Both the position numbers and the translations under genes were made by a program. DNA of 64,000 nucleotides, taken from positions 1-64,000 of the forward strand of contig CAZZNE010000015.1 in assembly GCA_964655525.1 (NCBI GenBank), written 5' to 3'. The stretch is from DLAJ01 sp964655525. Lineage in GTDB: Bacteria > Bacillota > Clostridia > Lachnospirales > Lachnospiraceae. Positions 63,153 through 64,000 of this stretch are shown in pieces (the stretch's first letter is position 1; every line of letters begins with the position of its first letter). The notes beneath the pieces were generated by a model. It was not told the origin of the DNA, searched no databases, and saw nothing but the letters and a program-made list of their open reading frames with translations.

Positions 63153-63998
63153 TTATTTCGAAACAGTTCCCAAGAAAAAATCAGGATGCAGCAGCAGTTG
63201 ATAGCTTCCCTCCGCGGACAGCCGCCCATCATACAGCGCAACAAGCATTCCCTCCATTGTCCGAGCGGATGCCTCCTCGCCGACCGGCATCAGCATGACA
63301 TCCCGCGCCGCGTAGCCGTAAAGCATCCCGTTCGGACATCCGAGGGAATGAAAGGGAATCACCGCCTTCGGAAGTCCGCGTTCTTTCTCGGGAAACAGTG
63401 CGCTCTCAAGCACTGCGACCGGCACGCCGCGAATCGGCTCGTACAGCCGATTCCCCGTATCCAGAATCCCGATACAGTCAATCTTACAGCCGTCGATCCA
63501 AAAATGCGCCTCATAGCGCTGGCTGTCCTCCACCTGTCTGACACGTGCCTGACTTTGCAGTCTCGACACAAACATGCGTATTCCCTCATACAGTACCGCG
63601 CCGATTCCCGCAATAACAGGCATCGCCAAAGCGTGCTCCCGAAACCATCCGATTTTTTCCTGTAAAAATGAAATAAAACCTCCGTATAAAATTGCCAGAA
63701 AAAACATACACGCACACCCGCAGGCAAACTCCCGCGTACGCTTTAAGCGATAGGTAAGCCAAAGAAGCAACGGCTGTATAAGCCCATACCCTGTAAAAAG
63801 CAGAACCGCCTGCGGCAGTCTCGCAATCAACAAAAAAAACAGGGTCAGACACGCGCCGCATGCAGCGGACAGTAATTTTCTGCGGCGAGTGGCAGAACGC
63901 CGCAGAACCATTCCCGTCAAGGACAAAAGCCAGTAATCCGTGATCAGACAATTTGCAAACAAGACATCCACATACACCTCGTAACGCACGGCCGGCAT
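63153..63998 (-). CDS. spoIIGA: Sporulation sigma-E factor processing peptidase SpoIIGA
   Basis: About 281 residues. Five N-terminal helices (about 5-130) and a C-terminal aspartic protease-like domain with CIGILDTGNRLYEP, the D-T-G active site, then IPFHSLGCPNGMLYGY. SpoIIGA cleaves pro-SigE in the septal membrane. The start is at the window edge: ATG 63998 or GTG 63989 (before RYEVYVDVLF), which fits homologues better. Upstream regulatory sequence is outside the window. Confidence 0.92.
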   Translation of the reverse strand: MPAVRYEVYVDVLFANCLITDYWLLSLTGMVLRRSATRRRKLLSAACGACLTLFFLLIARLPQAVLLFTGYGLIQPLLLWLTYRLKRTREFACGCACMFFLAILYGGFISFLQEKIGWFREHALAMPVIAGIGAVLYEGIRMFVSRLQSQARVRQVEDSQRYEAHFWIDGCKIDCIGILDTGNRLYEPIRGVPVAVLESALFPEKERGLPKAVIPFHSLGCPNGMLYGYAARDVMLMPVGEEASARTMEGMLVALYDGRLSAEGSYQLLLHPDFFLGTVSK

Positions 63999-64000
63999 CC

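Noticed and set aside
1..64000. CRISPR array
   Set aside because: No regularly spaced direct repeats with unique spacers were seen; the repeats found are hairpins, att copies and coding repeats.

Overview
The window looks like a chromosomal segment of a spore-forming Gram-positive of the class Clostridia, most likely family Lachnospiraceae. This rests on the PolC-type replicase, the MEP isoprenoid genes, spoIIGA/sigE/sigG, families typical of the group (DUF6033, DUF4474, DUF3810-like, Rpn-type nuclease) and the moderate GC of the core genes. I could not run a search, so the genus is open.

Layout. (1) 1-6415 is an accessory region full of decay: pieces of at least four IS families (a DDE transposase cut by the window edge, IS200/IS605-like, IS30-like, IS256-like), a frameshifted small membrane gene, and an unusual protein made of four SprT-like units. 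Inside it, 3115-6415 is very AT-rich and is flanked by a 23-bp direct repeat of the 3' end of a tRNA-Leu gene. It looks like the remnant of an element integrated in that tRNA, with two AT-rich unknown genes as cargo. (2) 6419-12180 carries two tRNA-Leu genes and an operon of a lipoprotein with a heterodimeric ABC exporter. (3) 12180-16806 holds a FliD-like protein, a PflA-like radical SAM protein, a DUF4474/metallophosphoesterase pair whose second gene has an in-frame amber codon, and a class I glutaminase-like protein without its catalytic Cys. (4) 16922-24904 is a minus-strand run: hflX, a coiled-coil protein, a DUF3810-like protein, a nucleoid-associated protein, a GH31 glycosidase and a DMT transporter. 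(5) 25111-37328 holds a large hybrid histidine kinase, tRNA-Pro, an esterase, a cell-wall amidase, a GGDEF protein, a GH5 lipoprotein, a MalY-type lyase, tRNA-Glu and small unknowns.

(6) 37541-59160 is the conserved translation/envelope block read on the minus strand: rpsB-tsf, then pyrH-frr-uppS-cdsA-dxr-rseP-(unknown)-ispG-polC. It makes ribosomal protein S2 and EF-Ts, UMP, recycling factor, the C55 lipid carrier, CDP-diacylglycerol, isoprenoid precursors and the replicase. Between tsf and pyrH lie about 8 kb of envelope or motility-linked genes: a DUF6033 pair behind a sigma-28-like promoter, an LtaS-like transferase, a polysaccharide deacetylase and a bactofilin with a long acidic tail. 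(7) 59445-64000 holds a DUF3592-like protein, an Rpn-type nuclease and the sporulation genes. sigG is read towards sigE-spoIIGA rather than in line with them.

Strong signals outside genes include sigma-A promoters in front of the tRNA genes, of rpsB and of the hybrid kinase, a duplicated 57-bp promoter-leader module, and two families of short intergenic hairpins next to or overlapping stop codons.
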